Positions 39,454-49,338 of a stretch of 64,000 nucleotides of DNA are shown piece after piece (the stretch's first letter is position 1; every line of letters begins with the position of its first letter). Source of the DNA: Paraniabella ginsengisoli (GTDB lineage Bacteria > Bacteroidota > Bacteroidia > Chitinophagales > Chitinophagaceae); contig NZ_JAKWBL010000001.1 in the NCBI RefSeq assembly GCF_022513635.1, positions 372,001 to 436,000 of the forward strand. Reading direction: 5' to 3'. The position numbers and the translations under genes were made by a program. The notes beneath the pieces were generated by a model. That model worked only from the letters and a program-made list of their open reading frames with translations, had not been told where the DNA came from and did not search any database.

Positions 39454-40298
39454 ATGGAAAAAGTTTTTGGTGTTGTTATATTGTATAATCCAGCAAGTGA
39501 TGTAATTCAGAACATTAGAAGCTATGCAAAAAAATTATCAAAGCTTTACATATTTGATAATAGTGATGCTGTTGTGCCGCTGGATTTAAAAGAGCTTGGC
39601 AGCAATATTGTGTACACAGCTGATGGGATAAATAAAGGTATTGCAGAGCGACTAAATCAAGCTGCTGCTCAGGCTATGGCGGAAGAGGGAGACTGGCTAT
39701 TAACTATGGATCAGGATTCTTTTTTTGATGAGCAGGCTCTGGATATTTATTTTTCCTGTATAACTTCATCTAAAGAAAAAGAACAGGTTGCTATGTTTGG
39801 ATTGGAGTATGAACAAAAAACCGGTGCTTTAAACTGTGAATCAGAAGAAACTTCTTTTCTCATAACGTCAGGTAGTTTGGTAAATCTTGAGCTTTTTAAA
39901 AAAATCGGCGGCTTTGATGAGCGATTATTTATTGATGAAGTTGATTCTGAATATTGTTTGAGGGCAAACATAAATGGTTATAAAACGGTCAAGTTTAAGA
40001 ATATTTTTTGAATCATTCTTTAGGTACAATATCTCAACACAGATCTTTAAAAAGCTTTAAGAAAACTTCGCGTACGCTCCATTCTCCCTTGCGGGTTTAT
40101 TATATGGTAAGAAATTATTTATATATAAGTGAGAAGTATGAGAAACAATTGCCAGCGTCGTTCCCATATAGGCGTGCTGCAGTACTCAACAGGATAAAAA
40201 ACAATTTTTTATATGGACCCCAAAAAGGACAGTTGTTAAAGTATTTGTTATTGGCTTACAAACATTACAAGGCCGATAAAATGGGTAAGCTTAAATGA
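39454..40298 (+). CDS. Family 2 glycosyltransferase, one frameshift
   Basis: The start is ATG 39454 (MEKVFGVVILYNPASDVIQN). GT2 features include LYIFDNSDAVVPLDLKEL, LLTMDQDSFFDEQALDIYF with the DxD-like DQD, and SFLITSGSLVNLELFKKIGG followed by FDERLFIDEVDSEYCLRAN. T6 at 40004-40009 is one base short. Correction replaces the stop with FLNHSLGT and runs to TGA at 40296-40298, giving 281 residues. It resembles rhamnosyltransferases of the RfbN/WbbL type. It is divergent from the methyltransferase operon across 198 bases that contain no gene. Confidence 0.83.
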
Positions 40299-40320
40299 TA
40301 TCAGTATTTTTATTGGCAGC

Positions 40321-41283
40321 TTAATATTCTTTTTTAAAATACAGCGCAACTGAGTCGCTTTCTCCCCTTTGATTATAATCGTTGATTTCTTGCTGAAAAC
40401 GAGCTAGATCTTCTTCAGTGAAGCTGCTTCCCTCCGGGTTTTGTATATAACTTCTGCTGTCATTCACATTGCTGATGCCTTTTGTATATTGTTCACTAGC
40501 CAGAATAGAAAAAACTTGTGCATCAAAGACAGTTTTGTATAGTGATAGATTATTTTCTTTTGTCAATATTTTAATGCTTTGCAGGCTATGTACAAAAAAA
40601 TGTCGTGGGGGATCAAGGGTGGCAACATTAACGCCATATTTTTCCAACAAGGGCGTACTTACAATTGGTATACGAATCAATAGTCGGCCATTGTTATTCA
40701 GTAACGATGCGGCTTTGGCTATCACTTCGTGTTGATGGTCCATATGTTCCAGGCTATGATGCATCATGATCACATCATATCTGCCTTCCATTTCAAAAAC
40801 ATCTTTTTTAAGTAACCGCAGGTGTTCGTTATAAATGGTATCCTGGTTTAGAAAAGGATCAATTCCTGTAAGGTCATTGAAGCCCAACCTATACATTCTT
40901 TTAAGTAGCTGTCCGTTACCGCAACCAATATCTAAAACACGCTCATTTCTATTATGCAGATTCAAAACTTTAAGCCAGTCGTAAAATAATGATGGTTTAA
41001 ATTTTAGTGCAAGCAAGCCACCAATCATTTTGTTTTTGTTGAAAGCATGATAATTAAAGTGCAGACTTCTTATCGCGCTTCTTTTTACGGGAACTTCTGC
41101 CGCAGTGTAGGAGTAATAATCGTTGGGATAGTATTTGTCTATATTGGCTGGTATTTCACTTATCTGTATGCATCCGCAATTTGAACATTGGAAATAGTCA
41201 AACAAGTCTTTTAATCCATACATCATTTCTTTTAATACCAACTGCTTGTTATTGATATCATTACTGCAAATGCGGCATTTCAT
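40321..41283 (-). CDS. Class I SAM methyltransferase with N-terminal Cys cluster
   Basis: The 320-residue protein has a small zinc-ribbon-like N-terminus, MKCRICSN with a second pair in YFQCSNCGCIQISEI. A methyltransferase domain follows: VLDIGCGNGQLLKRMYRLGF is motif I, YDVIMMHHSLEHMDHQHEVI is the post-II motif, and LLNNNGRLLIRIPIVSTP is the strand after the substrate site. Such Cys-cluster methyltransferases are common in surface-polysaccharide clusters (sugar C- or O-methylation). The gene is downstream of mqnA on the same strand by about 55 bases but is functionally linked to the glycan genes next to it. Confidence 0.85.
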   Translation of the reverse strand: MKCRICSNDINNKQLVLKEMMYGLKDLFDYFQCSNCGCIQISEIPANIDKYYPNDYYSYTAAEVPVKRSAIRSLHFNYHAFNKNKMIGGLLALKFKPSLFYDWLKVLNLHNRNERVLDIGCGNGQLLKRMYRLGFNDLTGIDPFLNQDTIYNEHLRLLKKDVFEMEGRYDVIMMHHSLEHMDHQHEVIAKAASLLNNNGRLLIRIPIVSTPLLEKYGVNVATLDPPRHFFVHSLQSIKILTKENNLSLYKTVFDAQVFSILASEQYTKGISNVNDSRSYIQNPEGSSFTEEDLARFQQEINDYNQRGESDSVALYFKKEY

Positions 41284-41337
41284 CTGTTTGTGTTTTAATG
41301 TTCAGAAGGTATTTGTCGAAAATATGGCGAATTGAAT

Positions 41338-42073
41338 CTAAATCTCTTTCAAAAAAGTTCTAAACCCTTTCTTTTTCTTCATCCAATTCATAACTCAAAT
41401 TTACAGAATAGTATTTTTTAAGATCATACAAGCCGCTATCATGTTCAGCAGCTATTGCTTCAATATGTTGTAAGCCATAAGCATTAGCCGCGTCAAACGC
41501 TGCGATAAAATCGTTAGATAATTTTTTTGTACTTACCCAGGCGGCAAACACAAAAGGTAATCCTGTAGCAGCTTTCCACTCTCCGGCCAAATCGTAAACA
41601 TATTTTGAATGATGACGTTGCTTCAATGCCCGGTCTCCAATAATTAAGGCGGCGCAGTCATCCTTGATTTCGTGTATGTAAGATTCATCCTTCGCTTCTA
41701 TAAACTCCGGAGCGATTTTCCAATGATGTTGAACCAGCCATTTTAATAATTGAACGGAAGAGCGGCTTTGATAATCCAGGTAAATTTTCTTTATTTCAGT
41801 AACATGCCGTTCACTGAAAAGCGCTACAGAGGCTACATCGCCAATAGCACCAATACAGTAGTTGCCATTAATTTCGTAGGTCAGAAGTTCCGGAATAATA
41901 GCAACCGGTACCAGCCCCAGGTCTATTGCTCCGCTTTTAAGCAGGTCTGCCAGCGATGCCGGGTAAGCCTCAATCAGTTCAATTTTATCTTTTATCGGCA
42001 GTCTTTGAAGGCCATATATAAGAGGCCGCGTGTTTAAATAACTTACAATTCCTACTCTAATCTTTTGTTCCAA
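41338..42073 (-). CDS. mqnA: Chorismate dehydratase (menaquinone, futalosine pathway)
   Basis: MqnA removes water from chorismate to give 3-enolpyruvylbenzoate, the first step of the futalosine route to menaquinone. The N-terminus IRVGIVSYLNTRPLIYGL and the segments PASLADLLKSGAIDLGLVPV, EINGNYCIGAIGDVASVALF, LDYQSRSSVQLLKWLVQHHW and ALIIGDRAL are characteristic. The start is TTG 42073-42071; no ATG fits. The open frame ends at 41360 within YELDEEKERV. Two one-base contractions (T3/T4 and T6/T7 on the coding strand, 41350-41364) would add LELFLKEI and a stop at 41340-41338, giving the usual ~245 residues. That extension is inferred; the rest is clear. Confidence 0.88.
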
Positions 42074-42098
42074 TCTTTATTCCTTTATTTTTGCGGGG

Positions 42099-42106
42099 CA
42101 AAGATA
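42099..42106 (-). promoter_or_regulatory. -7 element TATCTTTG before mqnA
   Basis: On the minus strand TATCTTTG is followed by CCCCGC and lies 26 bases before the mqnA start. It is an exact TAnnTTTG match of the Bacteroidota type. No convincing -33 element is seen upstream. Confidence 0.6.
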
Positions 42107-42181
42107 ACAGGATTTGAAATTTTTCATATTTAATTTGAAATTGAAATCTCAAATCAGAAATCTCAAATCAGAAATCAAATA

Positions 42182-43519
42182 ATGTCTTTAACAGCTATTT
42201 CGCCCATCGATGGCCGCTACAGTAAGCAGGTTCAAAGCCTGCAGGAATATTTCAGTGAGTATGCATTGATCAAATACAGAGTAATTGTCGAAATCGACTA
42301 CCTTTTACTTTTAGCCGATAAAAAGTTCTTAAAGTTGTCAGCAGCAGCAAAAAAGCATTTACGCGATTTGAAAGAAAATTTTAGCGTTGCTAATGCGGAG
42401 GCCATCAAGGAAATTGAAAGGACGACAAATCACGACGTAAAGGCCGTTGAATACTTTCTAAAATCGGAGCTTGACAAAACTGATGCGGAAGACGCAAAAG
42501 AATGGATCCATTTCGGATTGACATCGCAAGATGTGAATAATACGGCCATTCCTTTATTATGGAAACATAGCCTTGAGTTTGAGTTATTGCCGGCTTATTT
42601 AAATCTGCAAAATCAATTGGTAGAATTAGCACATCAATGGAAAGAAATACCCATGCTGGCTAAAACCCACGGCCAGCCTGCATCTCCAACAAGGTTAGGT
42701 AAAGAAATCATGGTGTTTGTTGAAAGGTTGGAAAATCAGATTCAATTATTCTCCTACATTCCCGTATCCGCAAAATTTGGCGGTGCAACCGGAAATTTCA
42801 ATGCTCATAATGTAGCTTATCCCAAAACGGATTGGATCAAATTTGGTAATCATTTTGTTGAAGAAGTGCTTGGTTTACAGCGTTTGCAGTTTACTACACA
42901 AATAGAACATTACGATAACCTGGCGGCCCATTTTGATTGTATCAAACGAATCAATACTATTCTATTAGACTTTTGCCGCGATGTTTGGACTTATATCAGC
43001 ATGGAATATTTCAAGCAAAAAACCAAAGCCGGTGAAGTGGGTTCCTCAGCAATGCCGCATAAAGTAAATCCGATAGATTTTGAAAATGCGGAAGGTAACT
43101 TGGGTATGGCAAATGCAACGCTGGAGCATCTTTCAGCCAAATTACCTATAAGCCGTTTGCAGCGCGATCTGACAGATAGTACTGTTTTGCGTAATATTGG
43201 TGTACCCATAGCTCATACTATCATCGCTATAAAAAGCATTGAAAAAGGTTTAGGGAAACTGGTTTTAAATGAAGCTAAGCTGAACGAAGATTTGGACAAC
43301 ACCTGGGCCGTTGTGGCTGAAGCGATTCAAACCATTCTCCGTCGCGAGAAATATCCGAATCCTTACGAGGCCTTGAAAGATTTGACCAGAGGCAAGGACG
43401 GAATTACTAAACAATCTTTACATAAGTTTATTGGTACACTTAAAGTTTCCGCGGCGGTAAAAGCAGAGTTGAAAAAAATAACCCCGCATAATTATACGGG
43501 GATTGTTGCGAAGTATTAA
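42182..43519 (+). CDS. purB: Adenylosuccinate lyase
   Basis: PurB acts twice in purine synthesis, cleaving SAICAR and adenylosuccinate to release fumarate. The 445-residue product is intact: MSLTAISPIDGRYSKQVQSL at the N-terminus, TNHDVKAVEYFLKSEL, HFGLTSQDVNNTAIPLLWKH, MLAKTHGQPASPTRLGKE, and the fumarase/aspartase signature GEVGSSAMPHKVNPIDFEN. Length and domain order are those of the bifunctional bacterial enzyme. The leader (42140-42181) contains a short tandem of ATCTCAAATCAGAA units. It is divergent from mqnA by 108 bases. Confidence 0.96.
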   Translation: MSLTAISPIDGRYSKQVQSLQEYFSEYALIKYRVIVEIDYLLLLADKKFLKLSAAAKKHLRDLKENFSVANAEAIKEIERTTNHDVKAVEYFLKSELDKTDAEDAKEWIHFGLTSQDVNNTAIPLLWKHSLEFELLPAYLNLQNQLVELAHQWKEIPMLAKTHGQPASPTRLGKEIMVFVERLENQIQLFSYIPVSAKFGGATGNFNAHNVAYPKTDWIKFGNHFVEEVLGLQRLQFTTQIEHYDNLAAHFDCIKRINTILLDFCRDVWTYISMEYFKQKTKAGEVGSSAMPHKVNPIDFENAEGNLGMANATLEHLSAKLPISRLQRDLTDSTVLRNIGVPIAHTIIAIKSIEKGLGKLVLNEAKLNEDLDNTWAVVAEAIQTILRREKYPNPYEALKDLTRGKDGITKQSLHKFIGTLKVSAAVKAELKKITPHNYTGIVAKY

Positions 43520-43553
43520 TAAATCGATTAGGCACATATTAGTTAAAAGGATA

Positions 43554-44048
43554 CTATTTAGGAGAGCGAACAACTTGAGCATGGAAATTAGAGCTTGTAT
43601 AGCTATCTGTGTAATACTCAGAGTATTGTAATTTACCGTTCCTGTAAATAATATTATCCCAGGTTACTAGGTCGGTATAACCAACTCCACCCACATTCTG
43701 ATAAATCATCATTTCAATGAGAATTTTATTCTCCGTTTTCTTAAGATCCCATCGAAGTATTTCGTGTCTTGCGTTGTTTCCGTCATTAACATACCCAGTA
43801 TTATCTTTATTGAAAACAAAATAATCGGCATCACGATTCCAGTTGTTGTCATCTGCACCACGTTTGTATTTAAGGCTAGTACCTCCGTAAACGCCGATTG
43901 CTTCATCAACTTTCCAAGATTCGGAAGTCAATACGCTTTCATTTAAAACAGGGTTCTCGGGATTCTCTTTCGAGCAGGAGAGCGCTAGCATTATTACAGC
44001 AGAAAACAAGGCACCAGTCCATAAGGTAGTTAGTTTAAATTTTTTCAT
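43554..44048 (-). CDS. Hypothetical lipoprotein, lipocalin-like
   Basis: The 164-residue product has a lipoprotein signal (FSAVIMLALSC, Cys ~26) then a short linker and a beta-rich domain with SWKVDEAIGVYGGTSLKYKR, YFVFNKDNTGYVNDGN, ILRWDLKKTENKILIEMMI and GKLQYSEYYTDSYTS. The pattern of a small antiparallel barrel with a WxxD segment early and paired strands resembles the many lipocalin-like surface proteins of Bacteroidota. No function is known. It is convergent with purB and upstream of prfC on the opposite side; it appears to be a single gene. Confidence 0.7.
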   Translation of the reverse strand: MKKFKLTTLWTGALFSAVIMLALSCSKENPENPVLNESVLTSESWKVDEAIGVYGGTSLKYKRGADDNNWNRDADYFVFNKDNTGYVNDGNNARHEILRWDLKKTENKILIEMMIYQNVGGVGYTDLVTWDNIIYRNGKLQYSEYYTDSYTSSNFHAQVVRSPK

Positions 44049-44095
44049 AAGTATGAATTTTGGAAAGTAAAATTACAAAACAATTTAATTTAAAA

Positions 44096-45681
44096 TTACT
44101 TATGTATCTCACTCGTAAAATGGAACTCAATATCCGGGTTATTGCTGATCTCGGTATTTAAAAACCATTCGCTTTGGGCCAGATAAACAACATGACCGTC
44201 TTTATCTTCGCCGCTATTGGCAAGTTTGAATTTAGTAAAATCGTCCAGTTTTTTTGCATCTTTACTGGTAAGCCAACAGGCTTTGTAAAAAGGCAGGGCT
44301 CGAAACTCAACAGCAGCGCCATATTCATGCAATAAACGATATTGAATTACTTCAAACTGCAATTCACCAACACAGCCAATTATTTTTTTCGTTCCTCCAA
44401 ATTGTGTGAAAAGCTGCGCTACACCTTCATCTGTCAACTGAAGCAAGCCTTTTTCAAGCTGCTTGGTTTTCATCGGATCCTTATTCACTACTTCTTTAAA
44501 TATCTCGGGGAGAAGGAAGGAATGCCAGTAAAGAAAAAGTTTTCTCCTTCAGTAAGCGTGTCGCCAATTTTAAAATTTCCGGTATCAAACAAACCCACAA
44601 CATCGCCAGCGTAAGCATCTTCAATAATGCTTTTATCCCGCGCCATAAAACTATAAGGATTGCTGAAACGCACGTCCTTATTCAATCTAACATGATGAAA
44701 ATATTTGTTGCGTTCAAATTTTCCACTACAAACCCTTAGAAAGGCAATACGGTCTCGGTGTTTAGGGTCAAGGTTGGCGTGAATCTTAAATACAAATCCG
44801 CTTAGCTTTGGTTCTTCAACATCCACTTCTCTTTCAGTAGTTTCGCGGCTTTGCGGTGTTGGTGCAATGCGGATAAAAGTATCCAGCATTTCATTCACAC
44901 CAAAATTGTTAATGGCGCTACCAAAAAATACCGGCGACACTTTCGCAGCCAGATAGTCAGCAACATTCAGTTCTCCATTCACCCCGTCCACTAACTCAAC
45001 ATCTTCACGTAAAATGGTTGCGTCAGCAGTTCCTAATTTATCTTCTAATACAGCATCATTAATGTCGTTAATCGCAATGGCGTTCTCATCATCCGCTTTG
45101 GTACTCGCCGTGAACAACCGCAGATTTTTATCATGCAAATTATAAACACCTTTAAATTCTTTACCACTATTAATGGGCCAGGTCATCGGGTGTAGCTGAA
45201 TATTTAGCTCTTTCTCAATTTCTTCCAAAAGGTCAAAACGATTTTTACCGTCGCGGTCCATTTTATTAATAAAAACAATTACCGGTGTGTCCCGCATCCG
45301 GCACACTTCCATCAAACGGCGGGTTTGATCTTCCACACCATTTACACTATCCACAACCAATATTACACTGTCAACAGCTGTAAGTGTTCGATAGGTATCT
45401 TCTGCAAAATCTTTGTGGCCGGGCGTATCCAGCAGATTGATCAATATGCCGTTATATTCAAAGCTCATCACAGATGTAGCAACAGAAATACCTCTCTGCC
45501 GCTCAATCTCCATAAAATCTGATGTGGCCGATTTCTTTATTTTATTGCTTTTTACTGCACCGGCAACCTGTATGGCGCCACCAAAAAGCAGGAATTTTTC
45601 TGTTAGCGTTGTTTTACCGGCATCAGGGTGACTGATGATGGCAAATGTGCGCCTCCTCATGATCTCGTCGTGGAATTTCAT
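44096..45681 (-). CDS. prfC: Peptide chain release factor 3, one frameshift
   Basis: RF3 is a translational GTPase that recycles RF1/RF2 after termination. The start [20 protein letters not shown] fits ATG 45681-45679; the longer open frame to 45762 has no support. G motifs are present: [43 protein letters not shown] and [14 protein letters not shown]. The C-terminal domains contain [20 protein letters not shown] and [19 protein letters not shown]. The frame breaks at G4 44507-44510, one base short; correction joins [15 protein letters not shown] and gives 528 residues, the normal length. A TATCTTCG element (minus strand 45711-45704), one mismatch from the -7 consensus, precedes it. Confidence 0.93.
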
Positions 45682-45737
45682 TCTTAAATCTATTAAAAGG
45701 CTGCGAAGATATTGGGATTTTACGATTTGAATATTTA

Positions 45738-45800
45738 TTATGTTACCAGCAGATGAATACATGGCAACAATCTTGCTACGCTCAGTTTAATTGTGTTACA
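45738..45800 (+). repeat. Dispersed intergenic repeat, copy E (GTTACCAGC subfamily)
   Basis: TATGTTACCAGCAGATGAAT is followed by GGCAACAATCTTGCTACGC and TCAGTTTA, matching copy D at 29811-29870 in order and spacing. It lies between prfC and the 3' end of ligD, which are both transcribed leftwards. Confidence 0.6.
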
Positions 45801-45817
45801 TAAATCAACTGCTGATC

Positions 45818-48413
45818 TCAGACTTCCATTTTCTTCAGGCATTTCATAATATCTGCTCCTCGGCCCAATACTGGCTTAAAAATATCGCCAATTTTAGCAA
45901 CACGTTTCGGAACTGTGTAAATGTCGAATTTTGAAGGATGCAGCCCTTTCTTTACCTCTTTCCATTCAAGCGGAGTAGAAACTGTTGCTCCTTTTTTGGG
46001 ACGTACGCTGTAAGCGCTTGCAATAGTCTGCCCTTTCCGATTTTGTAAATAGTCGACATATATTTTTTGGTACCTCTTTTTTCAGATTTCTTTCGAGCGT
46101 AGTGAAATCAGGCAATAGTTCTGTGACTTTCATCGCAGTCAGATGGGCAAAAGTTTTCACATGCTCATAATCATATTTATTAAACATAGGAACAAACACA
46201 TGTAAACCTGAAGCGCCAGAGGTTTTGCAAAAAGAGGTGACACCGCACTCATCCAGCACTTGTTTGGTAGCCAGCGCTGTTTCAATTACCTGCTCAAATG
46301 TATTATTATCCCCCGGATCAATATCAATGATCATGTAGGTGGGATGCTCTTGTTTTTTTGTAGTGCTGTTCCACGGGTTCATTTCAATGCAACCGAGATT
46401 AGCAAGGTACAAAAGCGTTGCTTTATCATTGCAAACAATGTAATCGATATTTTTTGATTGCTTTCTGAAAATACCTTGATCGACGAAACCCAATCGGGAG
46501 CTGTGTCTCCGGCATCTTTGTGGTAAAAGCTACTTCCTTTTATACCATTCGGAAACCGGTTAAGGCTTTCGGGTCGGTCTTTTAAATAGGGTAAAATATA
46601 TTTTGACATCTTATCATAATAATGAATAAGATCACCCTTTGTAATGCCTTCATCTGGCCAGTAAATCTTCGTTTGATTGGTCAGCTTCACTTCCTTACCC
46701 TGAATTTTCAACATGCGTCCTTTATCTTCCGTTGATTTTGTTTTTTTGAGGACTTAGATTTTTTTGGAGCTGTTTTAACATTCTGGGTTTTTGTTGGTTT
46801 ACTAGCCATAGCTTTTTCATTTTTGGGAACGGTTACTTCCTTAGGTGACTTATCAATTCTCAAACCCATAAATACAGGATGCCTGAAAATATGTTCATTT
46901 GTAAGTTCGGTGTATTTGATATTGCATACTAATTTAGGCTGCACCCATGTTGCGGGCATATTTGTTTTTGGAGTTACATCAAAAGGAGAACTTTTCCTGA
47001 TGAGAGGTTTAAGCTTTTGCGCAACTTCGGTCAACGATTTTTCATCAAAGCCAGTTCCTGTGTGGCCGGCGTAAATAAGTGTATCGTTTTTGTACCTCCC
47101 CAAAATAAGCGCACCAAATTTTTTCCTGGAGCCGCGTGGTTCAGTGAATCCGGCAATGATCACTTCTTCTGTATTGTGATGTTTTATTTTGAGCCAATCG
47201 CCACTACGATGCCCCTCGGAATAAGGTGCAGAAGCTCTTTTGGCGATCATGCCTTCAAGATTGTTTTCTTTGGCTGCTTTAAAAAAGTCAACTCCTTTTC
47301 CATCAACATGATCACAATATTTTATAAAGTCGCTCTCAACAAGGGCTTCTTTTAGTAATTCTTTTCGTTCAATATTGGTTAGCGACTTGATATCATGACC
47401 ATTTAAATACAATAAATCAAATACATGATATACTAAAGGCACATTGTGCTGCTCGCCAAAATGTTGAAGGGTTTGAAAGTCGGGTAAATGATCTTCGTTA
47501 TATGCAACAATTTCACCATCTAAAATCATTTCATGTTGCTGCTCTTGCAATGCATCTACAATAGGAATGTACTTTTTAATAAAGGATACTCCGTTACGAG
47601 AATACAATTTTAATTCTTTTCCCAATTCAGCAATAGCGCGGTATCCATCCCATTTTATTTCAAAGATCCAATCTGGATCATCAAAGGGTTCTTTACCCAA
47701 GCTGGCCAGCATCGGATGAATAAAATCTTTGATTTTTTTTCTCCGGATAAGTAAGCCGCGTAACGCTTTGTTTTTATTTCAGGGTTTGAGCTTTTTTTTT
47801 TATTGAAGCTTTTTTGGAAGCTACTTTTTTGTTGATTTTGCCTCAACAGCTTTTGTGACTTTTGATGTTTTTTTGTGAATTTTTCAGCATCGTATTTTGT
47901 CTTCACTGCATGTTCATCTTTATGTTTAATAAGTAGCCATGCGTTGCCCACATCTTCTGTTTTCATCTTTACAAGCGCAAATTCACCTTTCAGTTTTTTC
48001 CCATTCAGTATGAATTTGAGTGAGCCATCTTTTAATTCTTTAAGAAGAATAGTTTCATCTTTTTTCCGACTGTCTTTCTGCAAAGCTTCGTAAGTGCCTT
48101 CGTCCCATATCTCTACTTCGCCAGCACCATAATTTCCTTCAGGGATGGTACCTTCAAATGTTCTATAATCATAAGGATGATCTTCCACCATCATGGCCAG
48201 CCTTTTATCTTCCGGGTTAAGAGACGGACCTTTCGGCACTGCCCAACTTTTTAATACGCCTTCCATTTCAAGGCGAAAATCGTAATGCAGGCGTGTTGCG
48301 GCATGCCGTTGAATTACAAACCTCAACTCTTTCCCTGCTTTTGAAACTTTTCCTTTAGGTTCGGCTGTTGAAGAAAAATTTCTTTTCTTTTTGTATTTGG
48401 CTAATGTGGACAT
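45818..48413 (-). CDS. ligD: Multifunctional NHEJ DNA ligase D (phosphoesterase-ligase-polymerase), many frameshifts
   Basis: LigD repairs double-strand breaks with Ku. Domain order is 3'-phosphoesterase (RHAATRLHYDFRLEMEG, SWAVPKGPSLNPEDKRLAMM, GEVEIWDEGTYE), a Lys-rich linker, ATP ligase (FEIKWDGYRAIAELG with the nucleophile Lys, LDGEIVAYN, EGMIAKRASAPYSEGHRSGD), then polymerase/primase (YWPDEGITKGDLIHYYDKM, MIIDIDPGD, KTSGASGLHVFVPM, SAYSVRPKKGATVSTPLEW). The frame breaks at T8 47733-47740, T7 46741-46747, T6 46450-46455 and two T-tracts at about 46060-46085, and probably more than once in the linker (47790-47880). All are contractions. Correction gives one protein of about 865 residues ending at TGA 45820-45818. 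It follows ku by ten bases. Confidence 0.92.
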
Positions 48414-48423
48414 GAATTTAATA

Positions 48424-49193
48424 TTAAGAAGCTTTTTTCTTTGATGAAAGACTTGCTTTTAATTGTTCCATCAAATCCTTTGTTTTGATGTGTGCTACTC
48501 TCAATTTAGGGGTGGAAACTTTTTTGCCTTTTGCTTTCGCCTCAATAACCTTCATCAACTTTTCAGAATAAGTATCCTTATAAGCCGAGATGTCGAATTT
48601 TTCTGAAAGCTGCTCAATTAATGTTACGGCCATTTTGAGTTCAGCTGGTTTCACGGTTCTTTTTGGAATCGATAAGTCGCTTGTTTTTCTGATCTCTTCT
48701 TCATAGCGCATTCTTTGAAAAATGATCATATTTTCATAATGTCTTAAAATACCTAATACCTCCTTGTTGCGCATAACAAATGTGCCAATACCAGCCATCT
48801 TTGTTTTTTTTAATGCTTCGGCAAGTAAATTATAAGGCGCTTCTCCATTTTTTTGAGGCTCTAAAAAATAAGGCGTTTCAAAATAAACGCTATCAATTTC
48901 CTCTTCTTTGACAAAAGAATCAATCGACAATATCTTGGATTTTTCCGGGCTGGCTTTTTCAAAATCTTTTTCATCAAGCACAATGTATTTACCATCGTAA
49001 TCATATCCTTTTACGATATTGGCCCATTCAACCTCTTTACCCGTTTTCTCATTTACCCTTTTATAACGGATATGACTATGATCTTTTTATCCAGCATATC
49101 AAGACTTAAACTGCTTTCTTCGGTAGCTGAATAAAGCTTTATGGGAATATTGACCAAACCAAAGCCAATGGCGCCCGTCCAAATTGCTTTCAT
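48424..49193 (-). CDS. ku: NHEJ DNA end-binding protein Ku, one frameshift
   Basis: Bacterial Ku forms a ring on DNA ends and recruits LigD. The start ATG 49193-49191 gives [20 protein letters not shown], the invariant Ku N-terminus, then [15 protein letters not shown]5 at 49084-49088 is one base short. Correction continues [20 protein letters not shown], then [20 protein letters not shown] and [20 protein letters not shown], and ends at TAA 48426-48424. The total is 256 residues, the usual size. It is the first gene of a ku-ligD operon with a ten-base gap. Confidence 0.93.
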
Positions 49194-49338
49194 AGTGTAT
49201 AGTTTGTTTATAAGAGTGAAACAAAATTGATACCAAAGGCCAGAACGACAAAAGATCCGGATTTGCGCTAATGTACATTACGCCGCAATCTGTAACTTAG
49301 TGCGTTCTATCGTATTTTCCTTATTTTATCTAAACAAC

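Noticed and set aside
42140..42181. CRISPR or iteron array before purB
   Set aside because: Only two to three imperfect 14-base units, no spacers and no replication gene nearby.
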